This document shows positions 17,502 through 26,914 of a stretch of DNA of 64,000 bases, one piece after another. Position numbers and translations under genes: made by a program. Origin of the DNA: Stieleria varia (lineage in GTDB: Bacteria > Planctomycetota > Planctomycetia > Pirellulales > Pirellulaceae); assembly GCF_038443385.1 (NCBI RefSeq), contig NZ_CP151726.1, positions 9,610,001 to 9,674,000 on the forward strand, in the 5' to 3' direction. The notes beneath the pieces were generated by a model. It was given only the letters and a program-made list of their open reading frames with translations, did no database searches and was not told where the DNA came from. Numbering within the stretch: the first letter of the stretch is position 1; each line of letters opens with the position of its first letter.

Positions 17502-18215
17502 TCAACCGCGGGTTGCCACCACGATCAATACGACCAGCAAAACGATGGCAACGGAGGCGAGTCCCGCGATCATCATGCCACGTTTGGCCGTTCGTTCGCG
17601 GCGTGTTTTTCCCAAGTCGTTCGCACCCGAGAGGCGTTGAACCTGGGACTCGTCTTCGATCGGTCGGTTCAATGGATTCTCGGTGACCTTCTTTTGAGGC
17701 CTCGACGAACTGCGACGCGAAAACGGGGTGTCTTCATAGCCAAACGTTTCACCCGCCGACGGCAACGCTTGAGCGAGTTCCGGTAACACTTCGCTTGCTT
17801 CCCGCCACTGGGGCCAACCGTCTCGCCAAAGCAACGATTTGGTCGCCACACGACCTTCGTCGATCCATTGCTGCAAGACATCTCCCGTTGCCGGACCATA
17901 CTGACCGCCGCTGGGAGGTCGGACGTACCAATTCGCGGTGGGGTCACCCGAGAGCAACTCCAGAGAGCTGATCGGGTGAGAGGATGCCCGTTGTGTACTG
18001 CTGGTTTCCGTCTGGCTTTGCTTGCTCGCCGGCTGCCGTGACGTGACATCTCCCGTGCCATGATCGGACGGATCCGCCGGCTGGGAGGTTGCGGCGTCGC
18101 GGAGCGGAATACGAAAACGAACACGGCACGCGGGACAGATGCCACGCTTGCCAGCGAGTTCCTGTTTGATGTTCAGTGCTTTACCACACGCGTGGCAGGC
18201 GAAGTGGATGCCCAT
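17502..18215 (-). CDS. Zinc-ribbon / GYF_2 membrane-anchored protein
   Basis: The 237-residue protein starts with a zinc-ribbon (C8-x2-C11 and C27-x2-C30), continues through a Ser/Thr/Gln-rich linker, then a GYF_2 domain (about 95-145: WYVRPPSGGQYGP...W..EGRV....L.WRDGW..W). A single membrane helix near the C-terminus (about 213-233) leaves the body in the cytoplasm. GYF domains bind proline-rich peptides. It is the last gene of a same-strand run with the CPBP protease, the KAP-like NTPase and a secreted protein; the gap to the protease gene is 77 bp. Confidence 0.8.
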   Translation of the reverse strand: MGIHFACHACGKALNIKQELAGKRGICPACRVRFRIPLRDAATSQPADPSDHGTGDVTSRQPASKQSQTETSSTQRASSHPISSLELLSGDPTANWYVRPPSGGQYGPATGDVLQQWIDEGRVATKSLLWRDGWPQWREASEVLPELAQALPSAGETFGYEDTPFSRRSSSRPQKKVTENPLNRPIEDESQVQRLSGANDLGKTRRERTAKRGMMIAGLASVAIVLLVVLIVVATRG

Positions 18216-18292
18216 GAGACGTCAGAGTGCGGGACATGAAAACGGAGACGAGAACTTAACGAACACTATAGTCCAACCCTCCGCCTGACGCG

Positions 18293-19015
18293 TCACCACA
18301 GCTCCCAGTGGCCCGCCCAGACGATGTACAGGCCGAGAATCAAGTTGGTGACAGCGTGAGCTAGCACGCAATTCCAGAACCGGTTGGTTCGGACCATCAG
18401 CCAAGTTACCAACGAAAACCAGACCGCAGCGGCAAAAAACTCCGACGGATGCGTTAACACCCCGTAACCGGTCCCGGCAATCAATCCGGTCCATCCAACC
18501 GATTTCAAAGGTAAATATTCCCATTCACCCTGATCGACCGCTCGCATGAAGAATCCCCTTAGGAACAGCTCCTCTGCAATCGGGACGCACACCACCAGCA
18601 ACGCAAAGCGAAAACCCAGGAAGGCGTACAGGCTGCTTGCCTCCGGATAGGCTTGCCAGGGATCCAGTCCACTACGTTGCCCCAACAGTGATTCCGAAAA
18701 CCCCAATGCGGCGGTCAACTGCGACTCGATCCCCCATCTACACAGTGCGATCCAAATGACGCCGCCGATCACGCCGACCAGCAGTCCCCAATGGTCGACT
18801 CGGAGGGGAAAGACATTCAGGATGGTTTTCGCGAACAAACCGATCGCGCATGCCATCGCCACGACACGAATCACGTTCATCCACAGGAACGGCATGGGGT
18901 CGATGCCGCTGGGACCGTCAACGCGTTCGTGCGGAACGATCGCGCTGATGAAAAAGAACAACGCGATCGGCAAGCACATCGCGAGCAAGATCGCGTGCGT
19001 TCGAATCCACTGCAT
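18293..19015 (-). CDS. CPBP-family intramembrane protease
   Basis: A 240-residue polytopic protein with about six to seven helices and the family's catalytic signature: EELFLR (148-153), H189 in VLTHPSE, and HAVTN (220-224). These are the glutamate/histidine residues of the Abi/Rce1-type glutamic intramembrane proteases. It may belong to the CAAX-protease-related subgroup known from exosortase-bearing bacteria. Only eight bases separate it from the upstream NTPase gene, so the two are very likely cotranscribed and may act together. Substrate unknown. Confidence 0.88.
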   Translation of the reverse strand: MQWIRTHAILLAMCLPIALFFFISAIVPHERVDGPSGIDPMPFLWMNVIRVVAMACAIGLFAKTILNVFPLRVDHWGLLVGVIGGVIWIALCRWGIESQLTAALGFSESLLGQRSGLDPWQAYPEASSLYAFLGFRFALLVVCVPIAEELFLRGFFMRAVDQGEWEYLPLKSVGWTGLIAGTGYGVLTHPSEFFAAAVWFSLVTWLMVRTNRFWNCVLAHAVTNLILGLYIVWAGHWELW

Positions 19016-19023
19016 CGAGGCCC

Positions 19024-20616
19024 TCAGTTGACCGAGGGATCAAGTTCGCGGGCGTACACCGCCAAGTTGGTTTCAAAGGTTTCGGCTTTGATTTTGAACT
19101 CCGGATTGGCATCCGTGTAGCGATTGCAGTGATCGACCAACACGCGATACAGAAATCGAAACAGGTGACGCGGCACACGCAAGGATTGGAATGCCGAGAT
19201 CATTCTCTGGTAATCCAAATCGGATTGAAACAGATCCTTGGGTTCTGGCGAGCGTCCCTGATCGGCACACGCCATCATGCGTGCACGCGCCAAGTCGTAC
19301 AACGATTCGCCGGTCCATTGAAACGACGGGATGACGTTTTGCTTGTCCAGACGCGCACGTTCGTGAAAGTCACGTGACTCTCGCTCCATGTCGCGATGCA
19401 ACTCTTGCGGCAGCATCATCTTGAAACCCAAGCCGGGATGTTTCAGCAGCTTATTGTCCAGGATCGGCCAAACAAAACGCCGCATCAACTCGGGCTTGCC
19501 GCCGGTCATGTGGGGCTCATCGACACGGTCCATCAACACGATCGTCCCCTTGTAGCCTAGACGATCCAGCACCGACTGAAGCTTGTTAAGCAACTCATAA
19601 CGATCGTCGGTTCGGTCGTAGCGGGGCAACGGTTGACTAGCGAGTTCTTTGTCGGGAATCCAGTGCAGAACCTTTCGCATCGAACCGATCTCGCGACGCC
19701 CGACTCGCATGTGACGCCGAATGCCCATCGCGGCCCATTGGCACTTGGACAGCCGAATCAAATAGGGCGCGGCACCGATCACGATCAACAACGGGGCGAC
19801 CCACAGGTAATCCCAAACGGTCGACGGAGCGTCACTGACCTGTTCCTCCGTCGCGGTGTCCTCGGCCAACATTGACGCCATTTGGACTTGCGGTTTGGCA
19901 GCGCCCGCCTGAACGTCCTGCGGCTGTGTTTCTCCGCTGCCGCGTATCATCAACCAGAGGAACAACAACAACACGGCGACCGCCCAAACGGCGGCGAACC
20001 ATCCGCTCGCCTTCGCCATGAAATTGCCATACCGCAAATGTTTTCGCAACGAATCCCAACGTCCGGTAAAGGATGAATCGTTGGATTGGTCGTAGCAAGC
20101 GGCCAACAGCAACAGGTCCCGGGATGCGGTGCGATCCAAGTTTCGCAATTGCTGTTTATCCAGGTCGCTGCCGTTCTCATCCGTCTTGAGCACTTGATCA
20201 ACCAATTGCGTCACGCCCAAGCACAGGATGGAATCCATGTGGTCCCACAAACGCCACGCATCGAGCACGCGTTCAGGTTTGCGAGTGGTGCGACGACTGA
20301 GTCGTTCGCAAAAATGGTCCAAGAAGGGATTGAAATCGTCGTAGCGAATCACATACACCCGCTTGCCCGGGTGTTCGTCGTTGTACTGGCGCAGATGACG
20401 ATCGATCTGCAGTCGCATCGCCGTTTTTCCAGAGCCCTTGGGGCCAAAGATCATTGCCGTCGAAGGTTCACTGGGATCTCCGTAGACTTTATCCCAGATC
20501 GGATGATAAGCGCTGCTGATGCAGTATTCTTTGAATACTGGATCGGTCTGCGCGTCTTCTTCGGCGAACGGGTTGCGAACAATCCCGTGGTGTTCCAAGA
20601 AACTCTGAATGTTCAT
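19024..20616 (-). CDS. KAP-like P-loop NTPase with inserted membrane helices
   Basis: The 530-residue protein has a Walker A at 58-65 (GPKGSGKT) and a Walker B-like strand TIVLMDRVDE (358-367). Two membrane helices (about 203-226 and 268-288) are inserted between them. A membrane hairpin placed inside the NTPase core is the hallmark of the KAP family (Kidins220/PifA type), some of which exclude phages. The remaining C-terminal part is helical. Sequence similarity to known KAP members cannot be judged by eye, hence 'KAP-like'. It is cotranscribed with the CPBP protease (8-bp gap) and preceded by the secreted 202-residue protein (53-bp gap). Confidence 0.8.
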   Translation of the reverse strand: MNIQSFLEHHGIVRNPFAEEDAQTDPVFKEYCISSAYHPIWDKVYGDPSEPSTAMIFGPKGSGKTAMRLQIDRHLRQYNDEHPGKRVYVIRYDDFNPFLDHFCERLSRRTTRKPERVLDAWRLWDHMDSILCLGVTQLVDQVLKTDENGSDLDKQQLRNLDRTASRDLLLLAACYDQSNDSSFTGRWDSLRKHLRYGNFMAKASGWFAAVWAVAVLLLFLWLMIRGSGETQPQDVQAGAAKPQVQMASMLAEDTATEEQVSDAPSTVWDYLWVAPLLIVIGAAPYLIRLSKCQWAAMGIRRHMRVGRREIGSMRKVLHWIPDKELASQPLPRYDRTDDRYELLNKLQSVLDRLGYKGTIVLMDRVDEPHMTGGKPELMRRFVWPILDNKLLKHPGLGFKMMLPQELHRDMERESRDFHERARLDKQNVIPSFQWTGESLYDLARARMMACADQGRSPEPKDLFQSDLDYQRMISAFQSLRVPRHLFRFLYRVLVDHCNRYTDANPEFKIKAETFETNLAVYARELDPSVN

Positions 20617-20669
20617 GACGTGTGCTTCGTGCGAGGGTCAGGCCAGTGGTGGGTAGAACCCGACGTCGA

Positions 20670-21278
20670 TTACTTTTCGATCGACTTGATCATCTTGACG
20701 AACGCTTCGTGATTGTCGGCGATGACTTCCGCAGGCCCGATCAACTTCACAAAGAACGTTCGGCCTTTGGGTTCGACAAGGATCGCACCGGCCATCGCGT
20801 AGTTTTCTCGCTGGACGACTTTGCCACCAGAAAAGGGGCCACCGCCCATCGACTCGGCATAGGAACCTGAGACGTCGACCATGTGGACCGTCCAGTCGCC
20901 GATCTTCATCTCTTTGACTTTTTGAGCCTCTGGATCACCACCGCTGAACTGGCCCTTCCAACGTTTGATGTTCGCTTCGACACCGCCGCTGGCGCCCATC
21001 ATGGTCAGACGTGCCGGGCGGTCGACTTTCTTGCTCGTCGCTTGGAATTCGTGATCGATGATTCGGCTTTGGCGTTCGGCGCGTTTGAATTCCGCGGGAA
21101 CGGTCAGACTGCCGATGCCAAAAACATCCACCGTTTCGGTCTTCGCCTCGGCTTCGACCGCCGCGTCCTCGGCGGCCACCGGTACGCATGCAATCAAGGC
21201 CAACGTGGCAACGGAAACACCGTGGATCAACAGACTGCGAACAGCAGTTCGGCGCGATATGGTACTGATCAGACGCAT
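20670..21278 (-). CDS. Exported protein of unknown function
   Basis: The 202-residue protein has a basic N-terminus, a hydrophobic segment (about 17-34) and an Ala-Glu cleavage region, so it should be exported. The mature part is rich in Lys and Gly, with VPAEFKRAERQSRIIDHEF and a C-terminal FVKMIKSIEK. I see no catalytic motif. AGGAG lies seven bases before the ATG. It is first in the minus-strand run leading into the KAP-like NTPase, so it may be a periplasmic partner of that system or an independent gene with a shared promoter. Confidence 0.75.
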   Translation of the reverse strand: MRLISTISRRTAVRSLLIHGVSVATLALIACVPVAAEDAAVEAEAKTETVDVFGIGSLTVPAEFKRAERQSRIIDHEFQATSKKVDRPARLTMMGASGGVEANIKRWKGQFSGGDPEAQKVKEMKIGDWTVHMVDVSGSYAESMGGGPFSGGKVVQRENYAMAGAILVEPKGRTFFVKLIGPAEVIADNHEAFVKMIKSIEK

Positions 21279-21562
21279 GGAAAGCTCCTGGATAGTGGCT
21301 GGGATGCTTGCAAGGAAACGGACACCGAAGGGCTGAGGAGAGTCGCGAATCGTCTCTCCGTGCCGATCGGGAACGTTCTACTGTAGTACCATTACTCTAC
21401 TGGATCGATCAGTGGTTCCGAATAGGCCCACAACTGGTGGGAATTTCACCAGATTCGCATGGTCTGGCTGGTCGATCAGCGGCCAATGTCCTTTCCGCAT
21501 CGCCGCGCCGCTCGTAAGCTGACAGTGGGAAAACGCGACACCATTTTGCGGGAACGCCAGCG

Positions 21563-23500
21563 ATGGAGCTGAACGAAGGTCAACGAAAAGCAGCCGAATT
21601 CGCCGGCGGCCACGCCCTGGTGCTTGCCGGAGCGGGGACAGGCAAGACCAGTACGATCGTCGCCCGGGTCGCTCATCTGGTTCAATCCGGGGCCGATGCG
21701 CGGCGTTTGTTGCTGCTGACGTTCACCCGTCGCGCCGCCCGCGAAATGAAGTATCGCTTGAAAAGCCAAATCGGCGCGGCCGCCGATGCCATCGCTGCAG
21801 GCACCTTTCACAACTTCTGCCTCAGCTATCTGCGTCGCTGGCCCGATCTGTTTCAGTGTCCCGAGCTGACGATCATCGATCGCGACGACCAACTGCAATT
21901 GATGAAGCTGGCGAGAGCGACCACGATCGGCACGGATGCAGCATTCCCCAAGCCGGCCGACTTGGTCAACTACTCCTCCTACGCTCGCAACACCAATCGT
22001 GGCATCAAAACCTATCTGGTCGAGTTCACCGATCTGGATCCCGATACCGTCGCTCAAGTCCAAGCGGTCTTGAACAACTACACCGATCGCAAACGCGAAT
22101 GCCGCTATCTGGACTACGACGACATCCTGCATTTCTTTGCTCGTCGACTGCACGGCGATGCGGTGGTCCGACAAAAACTGCAATCCCGCTACGATCACTT
22201 GCTGGTCGATGAAATGCAGGACACCAATCCGTTGCAGTGGTTGATCCTGGACGGCCTTCGTGATCCAGCCAAACTTTTCTGCGTCGGCGATGACGCACAA
22301 AGCATCTACGCGTTTCGCGGTGCGGACTTTCAGAATGTTCACTCCTTTGCCGAGCGTGTGCCGGATTCAACGACGCTGAAACTGAATGAAAACTACCGCT
22401 CCACTCAAGAGATTTTGGATCTGTCCAACTGGCTGTTGAATCAATCACCGTTGAAATACGACAAAGAGCTACGGTCGGCACGGGGACCTGGAATCAAGCC
22501 GGTCTTGCTGGAGGTTGATGATGATTTGGAGGAAGCCGATTGGGTTGCGACCGATCTGATGGATCGCCACAACGGCAATACACCTTGGCGTGACCACATG
22601 ATCTTGACTCGCACCGCCTACGCGTCGCGCAGTGTCGAGGCCGCCTTGATCGAGAACGACATTCCGTATCGCTTCGTCGGTGGAACGACGCTGTTGGCAT
22701 CGGCGCACGTCAAGGATTTGCTGAGCATGCTGCGTGTGATCGACAACGTCACCGACCAATTGGCCTGGATGCGGTTTCTGATGCTGTGGCCGCGGATCGG
22801 CGAAAAGACGGCTGCCAAAGCCATCGACGGTATTCTGCAACTGACCAACATCGCCGATGCGGTCAAGCTGCTGCGGAAACGCTTGGCCGATAAACAAGAA
22901 ATGATTGCAGCGATCGAATCCGTGATCGAGACTTGGCAGAAACCTCGTGAGGCCATCGAAACGGCGTCCAAGGTACTCGGCAAGATTTTGGAAAAAAGAT
23001 ACGACGACTGGGACCGCAGACTGAAGGACTTTGCGCTGCTGCAACGTTTGGCAAGTAAGCACGAGTCGGTGCGGTCGTTCATCGAAACCTACACGCTGGA
23101 CCCGATCACGGAATCCGAAGCCCAGCGACAGGATGCCGATGACTTGGTCACACTGATCACGGTCCACAGCGCCAAAGGAACCGAAGCGCCGGTTTGCTAC
23201 TTGATCGGTGTCGCGCCGGGCAACTATCCCCACGCCCGCAGCATCGGAGACGACGCCCAGGAAGAGGAAGAGCGTCGCGTTTTGTATGTCGCGATGACGC
23301 GGGCAAAAGACGAGTTGATCATGACCGGCACCATGCGTTCGCACGGTGCTTTTGTGCCGCACCAAAACCGTCGATGGACGTCCAGTGGCTCCAGTCAGCC
23401 CTACTTCCTCAGCAATTTGCCCGATCATCTGGTCACAACCGATACGCAAATGCTGTCCGACGATTTCGACGACGAGATCATCAGCTTTCGCGACCGATAA
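21563..23500 (+). CDS. UvrD/Rep-family superfamily 1 DNA helicase
   Basis: ATP-dependent 3'-5' DNA helicase. In order: Q-motif-like LNEGQRKAA (3-11), Walker A AGAGTGKT (22-29), motif Ia TFTRRAAREM, Walker B region LLVDEMQDTNPLQW, motif III GDDAQSIYAFRGAD, motif IV ENYRST, motif V-like TVHSAKGTEA and motif VI VLYVAMTRAKDEL. At 645 residues it is shorter than E. coli UvrD but complete. It is divergent from the KAP operon and stands alone, so a general repair or accessory role is likely; it is not next to nuclease genes. Confidence 0.93.
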   Translation: MELNEGQRKAAEFAGGHALVLAGAGTGKTSTIVARVAHLVQSGADARRLLLLTFTRRAAREMKYRLKSQIGAAADAIAAGTFHNFCLSYLRRWPDLFQCPELTIIDRDDQLQLMKLARATTIGTDAAFPKPADLVNYSSYARNTNRGIKTYLVEFTDLDPDTVAQVQAVLNNYTDRKRECRYLDYDDILHFFARRLHGDAVVRQKLQSRYDHLLVDEMQDTNPLQWLILDGLRDPAKLFCVGDDAQSIYAFRGADFQNVHSFAERVPDSTTLKLNENYRSTQEILDLSNWLLNQSPLKYDKELRSARGPGIKPVLLEVDDDLEEADWVATDLMDRHNGNTPWRDHMILTRTAYASRSVEAALIENDIPYRFVGGTTLLASAHVKDLLSMLRVIDNVTDQLAWMRFLMLWPRIGEKTAAKAIDGILQLTNIADAVKLLRKRLADKQEMIAAIESVIETWQKPREAIETASKVLGKILEKRYDDWDRRLKDFALLQRLASKHESVRSFIETYTLDPITESEAQRQDADDLVTLITVHSAKGTEAPVCYLIGVAPGNYPHARSIGDDAQEEEERRVLYVAMTRAKDELIMTGTMRSHGAFVPHQNRRWTSSGSSQPYFLSNLPDHLVTTDTQMLSDDFDDEIISFRDR

Positions 23501-23777
23501 GCTGCCGGAAGCGGCTTTGGCAATGGCCACCGTGCCTCTCTGGACCTTTGTTTTCCGGCAAAACACAAAAAAAACCGAGGGTTCACCCCATCAACCATTC
23601 TTGGGACGCTTTCTGTATTGGTACGGCAGAGACCTTTTGCTAATCTCCCGATCCAGGGCCAACGGAAGGCCTGAATGACCCGTCACTGATACACCTGATC
23701 TTCGGTTTCATACCCTGTCGTGTTTGCTGACAATCGGGTGCGGGAACTGTGTCGATTTGCTGGAAAGGAGTCCAGAA

Positions 23778-24299
23778 GTGGAACAAGCCAAACAAACCTC
23801 GGTCGGCGTGCATATCCGTTGGATGATTCGACGAGACATGCCAGCCGTGCTCGGGATTGAACAAAATTGCTTTGAATTTGCGTGGACGGAAAAGGACTTC
23901 ATCCGCTGCTTGCGTCAACGCAACTGCATCGGCATGGTGGCCGAAAAGGACGATGAGATCGTGGGGTTCATGATCTATGAACTTCACAAGAATCGTCTGC
24001 ATATCCTGAACTTCGCCGTTCACGAGAAATGCCGTCGTCAAGGTGTCGGCAACGCCATGTGCAGCAAGCTCTTTGGCAAGCTGTCCCATGAGCGACGCAA
24101 TCGAATCATGTTGGAAGTCCGTGAGACGAACTTGGACGCCCAACTGTTCTTCAAGTCACTCGGATTTCGAGCGATCTCGGTCCTGCGAGACTTCTACGAC
24201 GACACCGTCGAAGACGCCTACCTGATGCAGTTCCGCTATCAACCCAGCGCCGAAGAACTCACCGCCCCGCAAAACCGCATCTCGCGGCTCGCCGGCTGA
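23778..24299 (+). CDS. rimI: GNAT acetyltransferase, RimI-like
   Basis: A 173-residue acetyltransferase that would acetylate the N-terminal alanine of ribosomal protein S18. The acetyl-CoA loop RRQGVGNAM, preceded by the strand LHILNFAVHEKC, and the C-terminal NLDAQLFFKSLGFRAI are typical of RimI. The GTG at 23778 was chosen because AAAGGAG lies seven bases upstream; the frame stays open to a TTG at 23724 without a binding site. RimI is assigned from motif order, and a different GNAT substrate cannot be excluded. Confidence 0.8.
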   Translation: MEQAKQTSVGVHIRWMIRRDMPAVLGIEQNCFEFAWTEKDFIRCLRQRNCIGMVAEKDDEIVGFMIYELHKNRLHILNFAVHEKCRRQGVGNAMCSKLFGKLSHERRNRIMLEVRETNLDAQLFFKSLGFRAISVLRDFYDDTVEDAYLMQFRYQPSAEELTAPQNRISRLAG

Positions 24300-24398
24300 G
24301 ACACCCTCCGGCTTCATTTCGCCACGCGGCGTCTACCACCGCCGCGTCGGCTGACCGCCTGACGTGCCACTTAAACGTGTCATTTCAGGTCGAGTCGA

Positions 24399-24407
24399 TG
24401 CTATAAT
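24399..24407 (+). promoter_or_regulatory. Extended -10 promoter for the Uma2 gene
   Basis: TGCTATAAT is a perfect extended -10 element, 30 bp before the start codon. No good -35 is needed or seen. Confidence 0.7.
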
Positions 24408-24437
24408 GGTTCGAACCTGTCACAGGCGAATCAAACC

Positions 24438-24992
24438 ATGAGCACTTCTCTAAGACTGACGGTTAGCGAATACGACGAAATGGTCGCCAAGGGCGCTTTC
24501 GATGGTCTGAGCCAAAAGATCGAATTGATCGAAGGAGAGATTCAGGCGATGAACCCCGCCGGTCCGAGGCACGATCACGTCATCGAGTTTTTGAATCACT
24601 GGTCCGTCAACAACACGGATTTCAATCAGATCCGCGTGCGGGTTCAAAGTGGCTTGAGTCTGCCAGATCAAGTCAGCCGCCCTGAGCCAGACGTCCTCTG
24701 GGTCAAAGCCGATCATCCGTCGGATCGTCATCCTATCGCGGCCGAGGTTCTGTTGCTAATCGAAGTAGCCGACAGCAGCATCAACTTCGATCGTCAGCGG
24801 AAAGCAGACCTGTATGCCAAGGCCGGCATCATTGAATACTGGGTCGTCAATGTGGGTGACGAGACGATGCACGTTTTTCGCGATCCCGCCGCGTCGGGCT
24901 ACCAATCGATGACAACTCTCCGCTCCGGCGAAATGACATCGCCATTGGCCGCGCCGGATGCGAGATTAAAAATCGACAGTCTTTTTCAATAG
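24438..24992 (+). CDS. Uma2-family (DUF820) endonuclease-like protein
   Basis: The 184-residue protein matches the Uma2/DUF820 family of the PD-(D/E)xK nuclease fold, with E31 and G33 of LIEGEIQAM, PEPDVLW (about 77-83), LLIEVADSS and the helix RQRKADLYAKAGIIEYWVV. The acidic and lysine residues of the core are present, so it could be an active nuclease, but no family member has a clear role. It stands with its own promoter and is followed 18 bp later by the CE15 gene, with which it may be cotranscribed. Confidence 0.9.
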   Translation: MSTSLRLTVSEYDEMVAKGAFDGLSQKIELIEGEIQAMNPAGPRHDHVIEFLNHWSVNNTDFNQIRVRVQSGLSLPDQVSRPEPDVLWVKADHPSDRHPIAAEVLLLIEVADSSINFDRQRKADLYAKAGIIEYWVVNVGDETMHVFRDPAASGYQSMTTLRSGEMTSPLAAPDARLKIDSLFQ

Positions 24993-25010
24993 CGAAACCT
25001 AGGATCTCCA

Positions 25011-26762
25011 ATGAATCGCTCCGCACTAAGGTTCGCTTGGATCATCACTGTCTTATTGGCCGTCATGCTCGGCATTGCGTCCTACGGGATCACCGATGAC
25101 GCCAAAACAGAATCCAGCCGACAAGTCCCCTTGGTTTATACGGTCGAGAACACCGGCGCAAACTTCCCCGCACCCGTGTTGCCCGCCCTTGACGATTTGC
25201 CGATCGTCGAGCCGCTCACGGATCCTTTCCTGTGGTCCGATGGCAGTGGTCGTGTCTCCTCGTTCGATCAATGGAGCCGTCGCAGAGCCGAAATCAAAGC
25301 GGAAATCGAACACTATGAAATCGGTGAAAAGCCTTCCCGACCAGAAAAGATCACAGCCAGCTACGAGGACGGAAAGCTGACCGTGAACGTGATGGTCGAC
25401 AAAAACACGCTCACTCTGACCTCGCAAATCTCGCTGCCCGATGGCGAGGGCCCCTTTCCAGCTGTGATCGGAATCGGACGAGGATCAGGCAGCCTGCCAG
25501 CGGATATCTTTCAAAGCCGCAAGATCGCGATGATCGCCTATAACTTCAATCAAGTCATGTCGCACACTCAGCGACGTGGCAACGAACCGATCAACCAACT
25601 CTATCCGGAGTTGACCCAAATGGGAGCCTACAGTGCTTGGTCGTGGGGAATCAGTCGCTTGATCGATGGTCTGGAACTGGTGCAAGATGATCTGCCGATT
25701 GACTTGCAGCATCTCGCAGTGACCGGCTGCTCTTTCGCTGGCAAAATGGCTTTGTTCGCCGGAGCGTTTGATGAACGGATTGCGTTGACCATCGCGCAAG
25801 AACCCGGCGGCGGTGGCGCAGCGGCGTGGCGGGTTTCGGAAACACTTGGAAAGGTCGAAACACTCGGCGCGACAAGCCACGCTTGGTTCATGGAAGTCAT
25901 GTTTCAGTTTTCAGGCAGCAAGGTCGCCAAGCTGCCGATGGATCATCATGAATTGATGACGATGGTGGCGCCTCGCGCTCTGTTGGTTCTTGGCAATCCG
26001 GATTTTGTTTGGCTGGCAGACGAGTCGGGCTACGTCTCTTGCCGCGCAGCGCATCAGGTTTGGAAAAAATTCGGCATCGGAGATCGATTCGGTTTTTCCA
26101 TCGTCGCTGGCCATGGTCACTGCCAACTCCCCAACGAGCAACGTCCTGAGGTGGAAGCCTTTGTCGACAAGTTCTTGCTCGACAAGCAAACGGCCAATAC
26201 CGACGTCACCATCAGCCCGTTTGAGGCGGTGGATTATCAACGCTGGATCCAATGGTGGGGCAAAAAGGAGCCCGTGTTTCCGCCGCGCGACATGACAGGA
26301 TTCGAAACCATCAACATCGAAGCCGAAAATGCGACCGTCGGTTCGAATTGGGCGTTCGCGGTGGATGATCAGGCATCCAACGGTAAATATATTTCTGCCG
26401 AACCTGGCACCCAGAGCATTGAGTCGGCACCCTCCGATAGCGAAAGTTCGGTTTCGTTTGATTTCCAAGTGAACACGACTGGGAGCTATTCCATTTTCGC
26501 GCGATTGAACTGCCCCTCAGCGGACGACGATTCGTTGTGGCTCAAGGTCGACAACGGCGGCTTTACGATGCTCAACGGATTGGGAACACGTGGCTGGGAC
26601 TGGGTCAAACTAGATGCACTCCCACTGGCGGAGGGCCAGCACACTCTCGCTATTGCCTTACGTGAAGACGGCGCCCAGCTCGACAAGATCATCATCACCA
26701 ACGATCGCTACGCTCCTCGCGGAATGGGCCAACCGGCGACCACTGTTGGGGATACCAAATGA
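25011..26762 (+). CDS. CE15-type glucuronoyl esterase with C-terminal binding domain
   Basis: Secreted esterase that would cut ester links between lignin and glucuronic acid of xylan. Membrane-anchor-like or signal sequence at 1-27. The alpha/beta-hydrolase domain carries the CE15 pattern: nucleophile S241 in GCSFAGK (239-245), acid candidate E264 in QEPGGGG, and catalytic histidine in GHGHC (367-371). The last 150 residues (about 430-583) look like a beta-sandwich carbohydrate-binding module. The GCSFAGK sequence differs from the usual GCSR(N/D)GK by lacking the Arg. Its 5' end lies close to the Uma2 stop; the XylR-like regulator at 29676 is not adjacent. Confidence 0.8.
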   Translation: MNRSALRFAWIITVLLAVMLGIASYGITDDAKTESSRQVPLVYTVENTGANFPAPVLPALDDLPIVEPLTDPFLWSDGSGRVSSFDQWSRRRAEIKAEIEHYEIGEKPSRPEKITASYEDGKLTVNVMVDKNTLTLTSQISLPDGEGPFPAVIGIGRGSGSLPADIFQSRKIAMIAYNFNQVMSHTQRRGNEPINQLYPELTQMGAYSAWSWGISRLIDGLELVQDDLPIDLQHLAVTGCSFAGKMALFAGAFDERIALTIAQEPGGGGAAAWRVSETLGKVETLGATSHAWFMEVMFQFSGSKVAKLPMDHHELMTMVAPRALLVLGNPDFVWLADESGYVSCRAAHQVWKKFGIGDRFGFSIVAGHGHCQLPNEQRPEVEAFVDKFLLDKQTANTDVTISPFEAVDYQRWIQWWGKKEPVFPPRDMTGFETINIEAENATVGSNWAFAVDDQASNGKYISAEPGTQSIESAPSDSESSVSFDFQVNTTGSYSIFARLNCPSADDDSLWLKVDNGGFTMLNGLGTRGWDWVKLDALPLAEGQHTLAIALREDGAQLDKIIITNDRYAPRGMGQPATTVGDTK

Positions 26763-26854
26763 AGGGGCCGCCATCTCCTGGTCCGCCACAGGGGTTCAAA
26801 TGTTCACATTTGGCGGTAGGATTTTATCGTGAATGCGACTAAAACAGGGTTCTG

Positions 26855-26914
26855 ATGACCATCACGAGCTGCCCAGCGTGTCGGCAGCCACTTGGCTTGG
26901 ATGAAAATGGATGA
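26855..26914 (+). CDS. Micro-ORF with CxxC, overlapping the ECF sigma start
   Basis: A 19-codon frame, MTITSCPACRQPLGLDENG, has a CxxC like the first knuckle of a zinc ribbon. Its TGA overlaps the start of the sigma factor gene by eight bases. A weak AGGG lies eight to nine bases upstream. It could be a leader peptide for translational coupling or a remnant of a zinc-ribbon protein. Evidence is thin and rests only on position and composition. Confidence 0.3.
   Translation: MTITSCPACRQPLGLDENG

Noticed and set aside
18293..20616. A known defence system (for example PifA alone)
   Set aside because: KAP-like architecture is suggestive, but sequence identity to any characterised system cannot be shown by eye.
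22469..23566. A 365-residue minus-strand frame inside the UvrD-type gene
   Set aside because: Fully antisense to conserved helicase motifs; no family features.
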